A stretch of DNA of 64,000 nucleotides, from contig NW_017803824.1 in NCBI RefSeq assembly GCF_001625305.1, forward strand, positions 377,689-441,688, in the 5' to 3' direction. The stretch comes from Branchiostoma belcheri. Lineage: Eukaryota > Chordata > Leptocardii > Amphioxiformes > Branchiostomatidae. Both the position numbers and the translations under genes were made by a program. The notes beneath the pieces are model-generated. The model was not told where the DNA came from. It did no database searches and saw only the letters and a program-made list of their open reading frames with translations. Every line of letters starts with the position of its first letter. The first letter of the stretch is position 1. Shown here piece by piece: positions 37,101 through 43,488 of the stretch.

Positions 37101-40100
37101 TTTCGCAGTATAGAATAATACTTAACATCCTAATTACTGAATAACCCATTAGGTGCAGAGCCTAGTGTCCAGAAGTCCAGTGGAGGCCGAAGCCCACCCT
37201 GTCGTGTCCATCCTTTTTTCGGACATCGTAATCGTAAACATTATGTAGCAAGTAGCAGGGCAGTTGGAGGGGCTGGTCACCATATACATATGTGTTTGAG
37301 TGAGAGTAAACAGAGCAGTACTTTGTAGGGCTAAACCATGTGGAGGTTAACATTATGCAGTATAGAATAATACTTAACAGCCTAATTACTGGATATCCCA
37401 TTAGGTGCAGAACCTAGTGTCCAGAAGTCCAGTGGAGGCCGAAGCGCATCCGGTCGTGTCCATCCTGTTCTCGGACATCGTAAACTTCACCGGGATCTGC
37501 GAGAGGGTGGAGCCCATGGACATCGTGCGCATGCTCAACAAGCTGTACACCAGCTTCGACGTGCTCAGCAAGCTGAACGAGCTCTACAAGGTCAGAAGCC
37601 CCCTAGCGGTTTGCTTTGGTACGACAGTCACAGGCAGTTTGGATTGTCACAGATCTGTGGGATGTCATCTCGTAATGTTTTGTCATCAGCTTGTTGAGTT
37701 TCATTTCTGTCAGTTCTATGGCCATTGACATCACTGTTATTGACACATAAAATTATACACTTGGCAAAAAAAAATTACAGTAGAAAAAGAAGACATTCTA
37801 GTATCCATTTTCCAATATTTTCTTTGCAATTGACGGCATACATTTCCATGTTTCTCCATTTTGCAGCCTCTTTGACTTTGTACGATTTACAGTGTGGTCG
37901 AACACTTTTTCCCTTTATTTTTCGTATCACAAATAAGTACTTAGCCGCTACCACCAGCCTACGGTACGGAACAAGCAAACTTTGTCCGTCAGTAACATCA
38001 CATTTTTGCCTCACAGATATCAGTATGCTATGGGGTAGGGTTATTTCAACTTACTACTTTAAAAAAAATGACCGGAAAATTGAAAATTCAGATTTACTGT
38101 CCTGAAATCGACTTGGGTGCCTTTAACTGTTACTAACTCCACGCCTGACAGGTTTGCAGACAGAGTGGGTGGAAAATGTCGTCAGCAAAATGACTCGGTA
38201 GTGCGCGGCGTACATGTTAACTACATAACAAGCCTTGCGGATCATTTAGAATGACATACACAAGAAAATTGTTACTCAAGCAACCGAATACAATTGACAG
38301 TTTTCAAAATCTATTCAGTTGCTTCAGTAACTTGCTTTTCTTGCGTATCTCATTATCTGGATGTCTAACCTTCACCGACGTATCTAGAACGACAGAAACG
38401 CCAAATTGAATCGTTTGCCCCGTAGAAGTTTTGGCACATGAACAGCGGGTGAGAATATAAGACTTAGTTGAACGTCGTCTCGAATTTTTCGCCAGGCCTG
38501 TTTGCGTTGGCGGGCTGACGCACAGAGACATATGTGGTAGAAATAATTGCGGCTCGCAAAGTAGTGACATGGGGAAAACGTCCAAAGCAATATGGTGCTA
38601 TCAAGCAATACTAAATTGAATCAATCCGTATTGCAAATCAAAATGTCTTTATACTTCTTTCTCAAGTTTGCTCAACATACCTACTACAGAAAGAGGTATG
38701 AAAGAAGCTACAATATTGTCCAAGTGGACTCAATGTACCAAGGTGTGTCAAGAGCGGCGCCTAGTGGTACAGGAAATATGTGCACACAGTAGTGACGGTT
38801 TTCTTCTGATTCTTTCTGTATCCAGAACAGTGCTTTATGTATAACCATTCTCTGGCACGGTTCTGGATAGTCCACGCGTATCCAGAACCGTGCATGGGGC
38901 AAATATACGTTCTTGGCTACGCGGAGGCTATCCAGAACCGATCCTAACCCTAAACCATTCAGACGTAGAACTAGATAGGCACGGTTAAGGATATGACAGA
39001 AACTATTCAGAACTGTGCCTGATCCTGATCCTAACCCTAACCCATTCAGGCATAGAACTAGGCATGCTCGGTTCTGGATACAATGATACTGTATGCCATA
39101 GGTAGAGACTATCGGCAATGCCTACATGGTAGCGGGAGGGATCCCTGTGCAGGTGTGTCAAGAGCGCCCCCTCGCGGAACAAAACATAAATGTACACAGT
39201 AACGACGTTTTCTTCTGATGCTGTACCCTATAGGTGGAAACTATCGGCGACGCCTACATGGTGGCGGGTGGGATCCCTGTGCAGGTGGAGGACCGTGTGA
39301 TGGTAGTACCAGGGACAGCGTGTCATAGAGGTTTAACGTTATTGCCGGGACAGTGTTTGGTAATAGCACTAAAGTTGACCTACTTGAGTACGTCGTGGGT
39401 CACTCCTCCTCTGCCACCATGGCAGCCCAGTAGCTCCTGTCCTGCATAGCCCTCTGTAGAAAAACAATGATGGTAGCAGCACAGTTTTAGTTTAAGGAAC
39501 CTACACAGTGCACACAGTAACGGCGTTTTCTTCTGATGCTGTACCCTATAGGTTGAAACTATCGGTGATGCGTACATGGTGGCTGGAGGGATCCCGGTGC
39601 AGGTAGACGATCACGCCGACAGAGTTCTCGCCATGGCCATGGGGATGATGGACGTCTCTAAAACATTCAGGACACCGGACGGGGACGAGCCTATATACGT
39701 AAGTACATGGCTCGAAATAACATCATATGCAGGTTTGTGCAGTTTTAGTTTGATCCGTACTTCCTAAATTCTGAGTGGTACAGGTATATTTGTCTGGTGC
39801 AGGTAATATTCAATGTTACCAGCAATAGTCCATCATTTCAAGCCCTGCATCTCTTATACCAAAAGGTTTCACATACACAGACGTTCACAGACTACCATTA
39901 GAACAAGAAAACAGAGACCACATCCACCCCATCCATTGACACACCAAACAATACTTCTTTCCCGAAGTATAATGTACACTTTCGGAAAGCTTGTCTACCC
40001 TGTTTCAGATCCGTGCATGGCCGGCGTGGTGGGCTCCTCCATGCCTCGGTACTGTACCTACCAGCCAATGCACACCGGTTTACAACCCTGTCAATCAACT

Positions 40101-42039
40101 GAAACCAAATCTCCACCCGCTCATTAAAGCTTGTCTGTGTGAATTCTTTCAGATCCGAGTCGGTATCCACTCTGGACCGTGCATGGCCGGCGTGGTTGGC
40201 ACGTCCATGCCCCGGTACTGTCTGTTCGGGAACACCGTCAGTCTGGCCAGCAAGATGGAGAGCTGTAGTCAACCCGGCAGGACCAACATCAGCGATGCAA
40301 CCAAAATGTACGTCTCTTACAGATCGATCTGGCTAATTTATACGGAAATGAACCTAAATACAACAGAAAACGTCGAAAGCAGCAGAAACCAATCAAAAAC
40401 ACCACCAAACAATTTTCCGAGCACAAAATAATACTACTTGTGGATTTGTACCTGCATGCTACAGGTTCAACTTATGGTATGTTTATATTGTAAGGTTGTG
40501 ATAGATTTTCTTGTCCTGGAGAGCGATGCAACCAAAATGTACGTCTCTATCTGATCGGCCTGGGTTTTCTACCGATTTATACCAAAAACGATTTTGTAAT
40601 CTGAAAACTACAGAAAACGTCAAAAGCAACAGAATTCGAAACCAAAGCAAAAACACTCGAAAACAATTTTTGTAAACCCAATATTACAAACCGAAAACAT
40701 CCGATAAATCTGATTAATAACCAAACCTTAAACTACTTTAAAAAGTGTTGTCCTTTTCAGGTAGCCTTATTTGCAATACCAAAGTGAACCTTTGGTATTG
40801 ATTGACTAAATCAAGCCTATTCCAATCTGCTTCGGGTCTGACCTGCCACTTGTATGTACTTATACCTGCATGGTAAAACATTTAGTTTAATAAGTTTGTA
40901 TTTCAAGCTTTTCACTCATTTTCCTTGTATTTTAGGTGTCTCCTTAAAGGCAGCTATATATTTGAAGAAAACATGTCCTCGAGTCTTCCAATACGGAGTT
41001 ACTTCGTGCAGGCGTCATGCCGGACGCCAAAGTCCCCGACCAGTCCGAAGAGCCCACTAGCGGCGAGCAAAGGACTGTTCCTGACGCCACAACCCTCCCC
41101 GTGCGTCACACCGGAGACTACGCCGCTACAGAGCCCGTGTCTCAGCAGGAGGAACTCGGAGTTGTTTGACATAACAGCAGCAGTCGAGGTATATGTTTTC
41201 TACACTGTGATAGTGGAGTAGAGCACGGGACAGGGGCAGAAGGTGTATGTACTTTTAAGAATCAGGTGTGTGGTGGTAGGACCAGGAAGGTGTGTAGCGG
41301 TAGTTAGGCACTAGGGACAGTGGCGGTATCTCAGTTTGTACGCATCAATAAAGAATCAGACACAGTGTGTAATGGTAGTTCATCAGCACCAGAGAAAGTG
41401 TGTGATGGTAGTTTAGTGCCAGGTAGGGTATGGGTTGGTAGTTCAGCACCAGGGACAGTACTAGTATGTGATGGTAGTTCAGTGGCGAGTAAAGGACTGT
41501 TCCTGACACCTCACATCAAACTACGCCGCTCCAGAGCCCCTGTCTCAGCAGGAGGAACTCGGAGTTGTTTGACATAACAGCAGCAGTCGAGGTTAACGTT
41601 ACACACTGTATATGTTTTATGACACTGTGATAATAGAGTAGAACACGGGACAGTGCCCGGTAGTGTCCAATATACCAAGGACAGTGTGATAGAGGTTTAG
41701 TGCCGTTGACAGCGTTTGCTAGTGGCAAAGTTTTATATATGGAACCCATATACGTATATTCGTCGTTAATTCTGGTACATGTCCTCTTTTTAGGGCCTTT
41801 CCTTGAAGACAACCAATCCGGAAGAAGGGACGAGGCAGGACATGGTTGACCGGAAGTGCACGTTCTATTCCAAGATGGCGGAACAGCTCCGCCGGAAGTT
41901 GCTACGGGTGGAGCTGGGAAGCCCCCGGAAGAAGCTAACACATCTGAAGAGAGGTCGAAGTTCAAGTCTACACGCGAAGGACAAGAGGTTTTCTCGCAGC
42001 CTTTCGAACCTCGGTAAACTGTGGGAAGGTAAAGAGTGA
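19107..42039 (+). CDS. Atypical soluble guanylate cyclase (H-NOX/PAS/cyclase)
   Basis: Ten exons (..19109, 29514-29587, 33169-33272, 34270-34509, 35003-35847, 37405-37590, 39552-39698, 40153-40307, 40936-41188, 41794-42039) join in phase to 750 aa. Residues 1-185 are a haem NO/O2-binding domain with proximal His106, Pro in YPGIRSP and Tyr135-x-Ser137-x-Arg139; residue 145 is Ile, so there is no distal Tyr of the oxygen-binding bacterial type. About 215-360 is the PAS-like domain, about 370-415 a coiled coil, and 423-585 the class III cyclase domain with metal Asp446 and Asp490, guanine-reading Glu486 and Cys556. Ser563 and Lys567 stand where active cyclases have Asn and Arg. A ~165-residue Ser/Pro-rich tail follows. 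It should make cGMP from GTP in response to a gas ligand, alone or with a partner. The tail recalls insect Gyc-88E/MsGC-beta3 rather than vertebrate subunits. Confidence 0.92.
19110..19970. other. Start of guanylate cyclase intron 1
   Basis: No gene. The stretch at about 19,385-19,450 (ATCAAAATCGCAC, then CGACCTAC) resembles 59,660-59,710, downstream of the candidate first exon at 59 kb. Confidence 0.4.
19972..20328 (+). repeat. Dispersed 'TTCCGGGACGG' retro-like repeat, interrupted by a MITE
   Basis: Order is ACTTCCGGGACGGAAGTG, GTTTTGGGTGGCGCTGGTT, then (after the MITE) GGAGTTTGTATGTATCTTGT and GGGTTTCAGTTGATTG. Related pieces lie at about 26,208, 33,293, 34,708, 61,725 and, reversed, at 29,250, 40,065 and 51,703. 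Confidence 0.65.
20017..20215. mobile_element. MITE/foldback with TAGCCTCC termini and 9-bp target duplication
   Basis: Arms of about 70 bp are almost perfectly complementary (left begins TAGCCTCCTTCGCAGTCTTG). The flanks are GGTTTATGG on both sides (20,008-20,016 and 20,216-20,224). It is inserted in the 'TTCCGGGACGG' repeat, whose two halves rejoin when it is removed. Confidence 0.9.
20329..20477. mobile_element. MITE with TAGCCTCTACC termini and 9-bp target duplication
   Basis: Ends TAGCCTCTACCAGGCTTCGG and its complement. Flanks CACTCTAAA (20,320-20,328) and CACTCCAAA (20,478-20,486) match at 8 of 9 bases. This is the full-length form of the dispersed family seen at 13,880, 23,150, 28,220 and 54,325. 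Confidence 0.8.
20859..20968. mobile_element. Short MITE with TAATCTCCAAG termini
   Basis: About 110 bp; ends TAATCTCCAAGCAGATCTTT and its complement. It is flanked by GCAAATAGA on both sides (20,850-20,858 and 20,969-20,977), a 9-bp target duplication. Same family as 15,117. Confidence 0.85.
20985..21845. repeat. ~190-bp tandem repeat, three units, the second split by a SINE
   Basis: Units share CATACTGTCTTGCAGCCA, AAAAGATCTGCT, AACAAGCATCAAACAT, GCCCGATGGA and AGTCGTCTGTTTTGA. Unit starts are at about 20,995, 21,170 and 21,666; removing the SINE restores an even period. Confidence 0.8.
21222..21512 (-). mobile_element. tRNA-Thr-like SINE, family 2
   Basis: Flanked by the 11-bp target duplication ACATAAACAAG (21,211-21,221 and 21,513-21,523). 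On the minus strand the head reads as a tRNA with GCTCAATTGGTAGAGTGCTC (A box) and a GAGTTCAAACCCC B box; the anticodon position reads TGT (Thr). The anticodon stem has a mismatch and there is no intact acceptor stem, so I call it a SINE rather than a working tRNA gene. Its 3' tail is CCTTT-rich. Confidence 0.85.
21900..22640. repeat. ~155-165-bp tandem repeat, four to five units
   Basis: CATAGCATAAAACAAA occurs at about 22,033, 22,197 and 22,350, with a shortened form at about 22,510. Between them are AACTTCAACCGTAACTCGTA and AGGTCTCAGGGCGTG. Confidence 0.85.
22641..23140. other. Intron 1 sequence, no gene seen
   Basis: No coding signal and no clear repeat. Confidence 0.35.
23140..23400. 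repeat. Composite of two dispersed repeats
   Basis: A copy of the 'CCCGAAGCCTGGTAGA' family (23,150-23,255) is followed by the 'TAGAACTAGATAGGCACGGTT' family, which recurs at 38,865-39,085 with CCTGATCC and CCCTAACCC motifs. Confidence 0.55.
23414..23600. mobile_element. MITE with TAGCCTCCGTAGCAGG termini
   Basis: Left end TAGCCTCCGTAGCAGGCTTA; right end ATGCTATGGAGGCTA. The same element lies in the opposite orientation at 44,013-44,228. Flanks CGCGTAGT and CGTGTAGC are only an approximate target duplication. Confidence 0.75.
23890..24125 (+). repeat. Dispersed repeat, 'GGTGTTGGATTA' family
   Basis: Plus-strand copy of the element at 18,165 and 36,090. The 66-codon ORF here is read from the repeat and is not a gene. 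Confidence 0.6.
24126..26205. other. Intron 1 interior, no gene seen
   Basis: Mostly AT-rich unique-looking DNA. An inverted motif around GATCGTGCGATTGTCGCACG occurs near 25,208-25,231. A CTAGTCTCCACCAGACT motif at 25,683 matches the ends of the insertion at 1,972-2,428. Confidence 0.4.
26208..26400 (+). repeat. Dispersed 'TTCCGGGACGG' repeat, partial
   Basis: GGGACGGAAATATTTTTTGA, GTCTGTATGTATCTTGTC and GGGTTTCAGTCGATTGGCAG occur in the same order as in the copy at 19,972. Confidence 0.55.
26401..27300. other. Intron 1 interior, no gene seen
   Basis: A stretch at about 26,833-26,880 (GGATGACATCAACGCGCGCA) is a fragment of the Harbinger-like MITE family of 43,177 and 49,667. Confidence 0.4.
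27340..27870. repeat. ~195-300-bp imperfect tandem repeat
   Basis: GAAAGACACGAAAC occurs at about 27,355 and 27,649; AGCCTGCTAAGG, CCATTTGGCACCAA and GGTTATGGGACAAGGTAGCA occur at about 27,553 and 27,750. Confidence 0.7.
27871..29513. other. Intron 1, 3' end
   Basis: No gene. It contains a minus-strand copy of the 'CCCGAAGCCTGGTAGA' family at about 28,220-28,310 and a minus-strand 'TTCCGGGACGG' fragment at about 29,250-29,352. It ends at the exon 2 acceptor GTGTTACAG. Confidence 0.45.
29514..29587 (+). CDS. Soluble guanylate cyclase exon 2
   Basis: Acceptor GTTACAG, donor ATTGT|GTAAGT. It encodes [17 protein letters not shown] and the following STWQRIV, the first helices of the H-NOX domain; ends in phase 2. 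Confidence 0.88.
29588..33168. other. Guanylate cyclase intron 2
   Basis: No gene. Loose ~300-bp repetition (TGTTCGCAG[T/C]CAAAAC at about 30,511 and 30,810) underlies the 150-codon ORF at 30,437-30,889, which resembles no family. A ~60-bp direct repeat (AGAATTGTCGCC) lies at 31,497-31,565. The 3' end holds the 53-bp minisatellite. Confidence 0.5.
32873..33110. repeat. 53-bp minisatellite with palindromic core
   Basis: GTCGAACTCCCTGTTC begins units at 32,873, 32,899, 32,952, 33,005 and 33,058 (spacings 26, 53, 53, 53). Each unit contains the palindrome CTGTTCTATAGAACAG (one has a C substitution) and GTTCGAAC. It ends about 60 bp before exon 3. Confidence 0.95.
33169..33272 (+). CDS. Soluble guanylate cyclase exon 3
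   Basis: Acceptor CCTTTCAG, donor CTGG|GTACGG. It encodes [20 protein letters not shown], aligning to the second part of the beta-subunit H-NOX domain; phase 2 in, phase 1 out. Confidence 0.88.
33273..34269. other. Guanylate cyclase intron 3
   Basis: A short 'TTCCGGGACG' fragment at about 33,290 and a minus-strand 'GGTGTTGGATTA' repeat at about 34,010-34,200. No gene. Confidence 0.45.
34270..34509 (+). CDS. Soluble guanylate cyclase exon 4 (haem site)
   Basis: Acceptor GCGTTACAG, donor GCTG|GTAAGT. It contains the proximal haem ligand in [11 protein letters not shown] (His106) and the propionate-binding YYSER (Tyr135, Ser137, Arg139), plus [13 protein letters not shown], so the domain should bind haem. 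Confidence 0.92.
34708..34860 (+). repeat. Dispersed 'TTCCGGGACGG' repeat in intron 4
   Basis: ACTTCCGGGACGG, GAGCGGCGCTAATCT and GGTTTCATTTGATTGACAG are in family order. Confidence 0.55.
35003..35847 (+). CDS. Soluble guanylate cyclase exon 5 (H-NOX end, PAS-like, coiled coil)
   Basis: Acceptor GCATCTAG, donor GTG|GTAAGA; 845 nt. It starts [14 protein letters not shown], includes [17 protein letters not shown] (start of the PAS-like domain) and [16 protein letters not shown] (its end), then a heptad-like helix and [10 protein letters not shown], the linker just before the cyclase domain. Confidence 0.92.
36019..36085 (+). repeat. 28-bp-type minisatellite in introns
   Basis: GATGGTA[G/C]TTCAGTACC and GGGACAGTG units repeat here and again at about 39,298-39,325 and 41,380-41,490, so the same short repeat has seeded several introns of the gene. 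Confidence 0.6.
36090..36335 (+). repeat. Dispersed repeat, 'GGTGTTGGATTA' family
   Basis: Best-preserved copy: GGTCAATGGCCTGGACCAGA, CACCATGGTAACTGTTGC, GACACCCTATGGTGTTGGAT, GCAAGTGGCAGGACAGAGTT. Its 3' part (GAGTAAACAGAGCAGTACTT type) is also found between the exon 6 copies. Confidence 0.65.
36420..36486 (+). pseudogene. Broken copy 1 of guanylate cyclase exon 6
   Basis: Begins GTACAGAGCCTAGTGTCC after an AG like the true exon. It has lost part of the segment between CCATCCTGTT and CTCGGACATCG, runs out of frame to a stop, and lacks the rest of the exon. Confidence 0.85.
36654..36749 (+). pseudogene. Broken copy 2 of guanylate cyclase exon 6
   Basis: Reads in frame through [10 protein letters not shown], then diverges where the true exon continues with AACTTCACC and meets TAG at codon 32. 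It has a good acceptor and no donor. Confidence 0.88.
36795..37035. mobile_element. Dispersed element inserted between exon 6 copies
   Basis: It interrupts the tandem unit (absent between copies 1-2 and copy 3-exon 6). It contains GAGCTTTCGACCAGTCACTC, also present at about 55,832, with the same CGACTGACCCAGTG neighbour there. Confidence 0.5.
37153..37248 (+). pseudogene. Broken copy 3 of guanylate cyclase exon 6
   Basis: Same break point and same in-frame TAG at codon 32 as copy 2, so the two share an ancestor already truncated. The copies form a ~232-252-bp tandem series with a ~230-bp insertion between copies 2 and 3. Confidence 0.88.
37405..37590 (+). CDS. Soluble guanylate cyclase exon 6 (first metal Asp)
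   Basis: Acceptor CATTAG, donor AAG|GTCAGA; 62 codons, phase 0 at both ends. It encodes [18 protein letters not shown] with Asp446 and [11 protein letters not shown]. The start at GTGCAG makes the protein the same length as beta1 across the junction. Confidence 0.9.
37591..39101. other. Guanylate cyclase intron 6
   Basis: It holds a 'TTTGCCTCACAGATATCAGTA' repeat (about 37,860-38,130; related to 56,570 and 58,040) and the 'AGGCACGGTT' repeat with CCTAACCCTAACCC at 38,865-39,085. At 38,740-38,815 is the intron part only of the exon 7 duplication unit (GGTGTGTCAAGAGCG). Confidence 0.5.
39102..39152 (+). pseudogene. Copy 1 of guanylate cyclase exon 7 (metal Asp changed to Asn)
   Basis: Seventeen codons, [17 protein letters not shown], preceded by an AG and followed by GTGTGT, a usable donor. 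The catalytic Asp codon GAT/GAC is AAT. In frame with exon 6 but lacks two thirds of the exon. Confidence 0.85.
39234..39296 (+). pseudogene. Copy 2 of guanylate cyclase exon 7
   Basis: [20 protein letters not shown], keeping the Asp, then runs into the intronic minisatellite. It shares the upstream block TTCTTCTGATGCTGTACCCT with the true exon. Confidence 0.85.
39552..39698 (+). CDS. Soluble guanylate cyclase exon 7 (second metal Asp)
   Basis: Acceptor CCCTATAG, donor TAC|GTAAGT; 49 codons. Glu486 and Asp490 lie in [13 protein letters not shown]; the remainder forms the helix with [12 protein letters not shown]. Confidence 0.9.
40009..40055 (+). pseudogene. Broken copy of guanylate cyclase exon 8
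   Basis: ATCCG then TGCATGGCCGGCGTGGTGGG: 22 bp of the true exon are missing between two CCG triplets, shifting the frame. It stops at CGGTACTGT. The preceding intron end is duplicated too. Confidence 0.85.
40065..40130 (-). repeat. Fragment of the dispersed 'TTCCGGGACGG' repeat
   Basis: Minus-strand GGTTTCAGTTGATTGACAGG segment, lying between the exon 8 copy and exon 8. Confidence 0.5.
40153..40307 (+). CDS. Soluble guanylate cyclase exon 8 (nucleotide site)
   Basis: Acceptor CTTTCAG, donor AAAAT|GTACGT. It encodes [16 protein letters not shown] and [19 protein letters not shown]: Cys556 reads guanine, while Ser563 and Lys567 replace the usual Asn and Arg. Confidence 0.9.
40523..40555 (+). 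pseudogene. Duplicated 3' end of exon 8 with its donor
   Basis: GCGATGCAACCAAAATGTAC repeats the exon 8 end 232 bp downstream, and the intron sequence after it (ACAGAAAACGTC, CAACAGAA) is duplicated as well. Confidence 0.8.
40936..41188 (+). CDS. Soluble guanylate cyclase exon 9 (cyclase end, Ser/Pro-rich tail)
   Basis: Acceptor ATTTTAG, donor GAG|GTATAT. After [19 protein letters not shown] and FVQAS, the last strand of the cyclase domain, it encodes [18 protein letters not shown], many SP/TP pairs, and SRRNSE with Ser659 in an Arg-Arg-x-Ser setting (PKA/PKG-type). Confidence 0.85.
41484..41591 (+). pseudogene. Broken downstream copy of exon 9
   Basis: Repeats the second half of exon 9 (AAAGGACTGTTCCTGAC to GCAGCAGTCGAG) with an internal deletion of about 25 bp; the intron after it is duplicated as well. 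Confidence 0.85.
41794..42039 (+). CDS. Soluble guanylate cyclase exon 10 (C-terminal tail)
   Basis: Acceptor CTTTTTAG; 81 codons to TGA. It is basic and Ser-rich ([17 protein letters not shown], then [20 protein letters not shown]). A donor-like GAAG|GTAAAG three codons before the stop could lead to further exons. AATAAA at 43,030 is the nearest polyadenylation signal I see. Confidence 0.75.
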   Translation, partial: GLSLKTTNPEEGTRQDMVDRKCTFYSKMAEQLRRKLLRVELGSPRKKLTHLKRGRSSSLHAKDKRFSRSLSNLGKLWEGKE

Positions 42040-42499
42040 CCTTGAATGTCCTTGAGACAAAGATAAACTCTCATGCAATTCTGACCAAGCTTGTCTTCCC
42101 AAGAGGTGCCATTAGAAAACTATAACTGGAGATTTCAGTGTGATTTTATCAACCTTTTTTCAGCCAGTGGAAGCCAGGAAAATTATACAATGTCAATAAC
42201 TAGCACAGCACCGATAACATAAAATCTGCTAGTTATTTTTAAATGACGAAACCACTGACTATACAGTGAAATGACATGCAGTTTGCTAGTCTGGAAAGCA
42301 CAATGTTGAACCTTGTGTTGTATTACATCGTCCCCACTGTTTTGTTGCTGTATGCAATACAGACCAGTCTAACGTCAATCGACCACTATGTTGTACAGCA
42401 GAGTATGTTACCATGCATGTGGTCTACAATTGCGGAAATGATGTGAACGGTTCAAAACGTTGTAGAAGAATCGACATGTACATGTTTGCTGTTTGGCAG

Positions 42500-43191
42500 A
42501 GCCTCTATCACACATAGCCCGTGACGGCCTCCCGACCTTCTCCAGACCATGGTTGGGAGTCTGTGGTGAGCATCTCGATATTTGTGGTTGGATGTTGGTT
42601 GGTTGGCGAGGTTGTCTGCTAGTCTTTAAAAGTTGTCTGACTATGAAGGTTTACAAATCAATCTCGAGAAAGTCATATACTTTATTTTTAGTCAAATGCG
42701 ACAAGAGCATGTAGGAGGTAGAAAAGGATGGATTTCAGGCTACTCTCAACCCAGCCCCGACCTTCAAGGTTGGGAGTTGATCGGGAATGGAGTCGTGCGA
42801 AGGTCCTGAGTGTGACATGGGCTTAACGCAGGTTCTATACGTGTTCCCAGGACCTCCGGTGGCCTCAGCCTTTTCATACAATACCACGTATCAATCACCA
42901 ACTGCACAGCCTACTTCACAAAACGTATACGATATTTCTTTGTACATTTGTCTTTGTACATGCTGTATAGGCGAAGATGCTATCTATTTTGTGTTATCAT
43001 GTATACTTGATAATGTGAGCGTACGTTGGAATAAAACATGCCGTTATCTTTTACTGAAAATATCGGTTCGCCTCTGTGTACTATTCCCAACTGTCAGACC
43101 AGCTCCATTAAAGTGTCAATCATGGCATGATAAACCTCCTCTGTTCATCACAACACAGATGCGATACTACCTCTTAGGCCATTGCAAGTAA
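42500..43191 (+). CDS. Possible alternative 3' exons of the guanylate cyclase
   Basis: If exon 10 is spliced at 42,028, an exon 42,500-42,565 (PLSHIARDGLPTFSRPWLG) and another from 42,851 (PPVASAFSYNTTYQSPTAQP) follow in phase, ending at a stop at 43,189-43,191. Both have AG/GT borders. Against it: AATAAA at 43,030 lies before that stop, and the last codons come from a MITE. Confidence 0.3.
43030..43035 (+). terminator. Candidate polyadenylation signal (AATAAA)
   Basis: The first AATAAA found downstream of the guanylate cyclase stop at 42,039; it would give a ~1-kb 3' UTR. Confidence 0.4.
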
Positions 43192-43485
43192 TTTTTATGG
43201 ATGGCATCAGCGCGTGCATTGATTTTCGCCTGATTTTGGAGAGAAAAAACAACAAGAAAGTTTGTTGTCCTTTGAAAGTGGTCAAAAATGCCGAAAATGG
43301 TCAAAGATGTCTGTTAGCACAATATAGGAAACGTTATAATTTCTTGTTACCAAGGTTTATGATGTAAAAATAATTTGAAAATGTAGGAATCTTGTTTTCT
43401 TTGGTCTGCCTTGTTCTTTTCGCCCTATAGTATTAGATTTGGAGTCTGCGGAGGATGCCATCCATAAAATTAACTTGCTGTGGCC
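43177..43485. mobile_element. Harbinger-like MITE
   Basis: Terminal inverted repeats GGCCATTGCAAGTAATTTTT and its diverged complement (AATTAACTTGCTGTGGCC), followed inward by ATGG(C/A)ATC. Flanked by TTA on both sides, the 3-bp TWA target typical of PIF/Harbinger elements. The interior matches 49,667-50,070 (GCGCGCATTAATTTTCGCCT type). Confidence 0.8.
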
Positions 43486-43488
43486 TTA

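Noticed and set aside
38865..39085. CCTAACCCTAACCC as an interstitial telomere relic
   Set aside because: Only two units, inside a dispersed repeat that also occurs at 23,260 in a different form (CCCAACCCTGACCC).
5965..42039. Functional gene cluster linking the nucleotidyltransferase and the guanylate cyclase
   Set aside because: Both concern nucleotides, but they are separate eukaryotic genes over 6.5 kb apart with no shared signal; adjacency alone is not evidence.
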